A DNA stretch of 64,000 bases, taken from the NCBI GenBank assembly GCA_035578155.1, contig JAPWDM010000045.1, positions 1,736,001 to 1,800,000 on the forward strand. The letters are read 5' to 3'. The notes under the pieces were generated by a model. That model did not search any database and had not been told where the DNA came from. It saw nothing but the letters and a program-made list of their open reading frames with translations. Positions 61,841 to 64,000 of the stretch are shown one piece after another; positions within the stretch are counted from its first letter, which is position 1, and each line of letters begins with the position of its first letter. This DNA comes from Brachynemurus nebulosus (Eukaryota; Arthropoda; Insecta; Neuroptera; Myrmeleontidae). Both the position numbers and the translations under genes were made by a program.

Positions 61841-62212
61841 CAGTCGACTCTCGTTAATTCGAAACTCGAGGGACTCTTAAAATATTACGAATTATAGAGA
61901 GGTTCGAATTATCGCAGGTAGCAATTTTAATTTTTTAAGAATTTTCGATGAATGAACTTGAACTTGTATCAAAATGTACTTACAACCTTTCGGCCTCTTT
62001 CTCTCTGCAACTTTGAATTGTCGTCTGTTTGACGCCGATGAGTTCGAATTAACGCGTCGTTTTGTTACGTAGCAATGATTTTTTCGTTCGAATTACCAAG
62101 TGTATAAAAATGTATTGTTTAATAATATAAAGAGATTTTGTAGGGAACTCGTGATACCTTTGAATTATAGAGTTTCGAATTATCGCAGGTTTGAATGAAC
62201 GAGAGTCTACTG
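61841..62212. mobile_element. 372-bp pogo-like MITE with TA duplication
   Basis: Ends CAGTCGACTCTCGTTAATTC and, reversed, CAGTAGACTCTCGTTCATTC, flanked by TA (61839-61840, 62213-62214). Internal GAATTATAGAG, TTCGAATTATCGCAGGT and GAATTAACGCG words are repeated. CAGT-type ends with TA fit pogo-like elements. No coding. Confidence 0.85.
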
Positions 62213-62724
62213 TATAATCTGATTCCTATATTTTTATTCTATGAAAAAGTTTCGGTAATATGTAAAGCCACTAGGTTCTTTAACCTTGTAACAACACTCT
62301 AACAATTTTAAATCTTCTAAAATATTTCCGCAAATGGACCTCAGCGTCCTCTATTACATATTTTTTTTTTTTAGTAAAATCGATTAAGCTGTCGAAAAGT
62401 TGTTGAAACATTATTTTCAAAATTCTCCCTTTTTATCCGACTACTACCATTATGTACGTTGTTTATTAAGTTACTATAACTAAATTTTAGGAGCTTATTA
62501 TACTGCTACTAATAAGACATGTAGAGAAAGACATGAAGTAACATAAAAACCCCTATACCGGAACGCGATTATATATCGGAACAGTTTTGACATTTATAAT
62601 TATATTAATGAAGTTATTTCTGAATAAAACCTCTGATAACAAAAATTATTATTAATATAATAGAATGATTATTTTTCAATTTAAATCCACCTCACATCTA
62701 ATGTTTCCTTATTTATTTAAAGAA

Positions 62725-63684
<960 letters not shown>

Positions 63685-63825
63685 GTGGCAGACACGACAA
63701 ATATTGCTTAATGCTTTTCTTATGGACACATTCATACATGCAGACGATCCGTGTCTATGCGGTTACGTTACGCTATATGTGAAAAGTCCATAAGAATAGA
63801 ATTAATCGTCGAGTATTACAAAGGG
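63685..63825. mobile_element. Relative of the 39065 palindromic MITE, loop inverted
   Basis: GTGGCAGACACGACAAATAT, TTAATGCTTTTCTTATG and CATTCATA match the left arm at 39065. The centre ATCCGTGTCTATGCGGTTAC then GTTACG is the reverse complement of the other copy's centre. The right arm (CCATAAGAATAGAATTAAT) is weaker. Confidence 0.6.
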
Positions 63826-64000
63826 TAAAAAAAACACCTATGCGTTGTTATATTTGTATGCAACTTCATTACTAGTTGTGACCTTATCCTTCTGTCGTTT
63901 GTTATCGATACAATTCCATTTTGTCCTTGAATATCCTGTGTAGTAAATAAATCGCAAAAATCATTGTAGTAATCTACGGTTAAACAATATTTGTCGCGTC

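Overview
The window is AT-rich eukaryotic DNA, most likely from an arthropod and probably an insect. The reasons are the transposon set (an insect-style mariner, a piggyBac-like element, hAT-like, PIF/Harbinger-like and pogo-like non-autonomous elements), many long (TA)n tracts, and no compact coding. I see no bacterial features: no operons, ribosome-binding sites, IS elements or CRISPR. No complete host gene can be supported. Almost every open frame is short, low-complexity (Tyr-Ile runs from TA repeats) or lies inside a repeat. The window reads as intergenic or intronic sequence built from layered transposon debris.

0-10 kb: a ~306-bp tandem repeat, a CAGTCA-ended repeat, then a long copy of a recurrent unnamed family ('family A') carrying a 120-bp satellite. 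Next is a piggyBac-like derivative (6243-9245) split by a 1,275-bp element of unknown type, followed by a family A tail. 10-20 kb: an internally deleted mariner (9821-10760), a 162-bp tandem array, a 440-bp element with an 8-bp target duplication, a TTAA-flanked mini-MITE, and a second piggyBac-like derivative (18412-20050).

20-36 kb: diverged 115-bp repeats, a pipsqueak-type helix-turn-helix relic, a pogo-like MITE, further family A copies, duplicated blocks, a Harbinger-like MITE, a second TTAA MITE and a 389-bp palindrome. 36-46 kb: the first of two PIF/Harbinger MITEs with TWA target duplications, another 440-bp family member, a palindromic element with an inverted-loop relative at 63.7 kb, a repeat also present at 58-59.6 kb, and a 955-bp element carrying many AAAGCGGGTA motifs.

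46-64 kb: a hAT element with a perfect 8-bp target duplication and a nested family A copy, an 867-bp element with ~47-bp inverted ends, four family A copies including a tail-to-tail palindrome, another 440-bp element, a 385-bp palindrome, an 826-bp TA-flanked element whose empty site is visible elsewhere in the window, the second Harbinger MITE and a second pogo-like MITE.

There is no gene network to describe. The informative content is transposon structure: nested insertions that give relative ages, target duplications that point to superfamilies, and an uncharacterised repeat family with a fixed (TA)n slot and an associated satellite. All family assignments are from reading motifs and ends by eye; no database search was possible.
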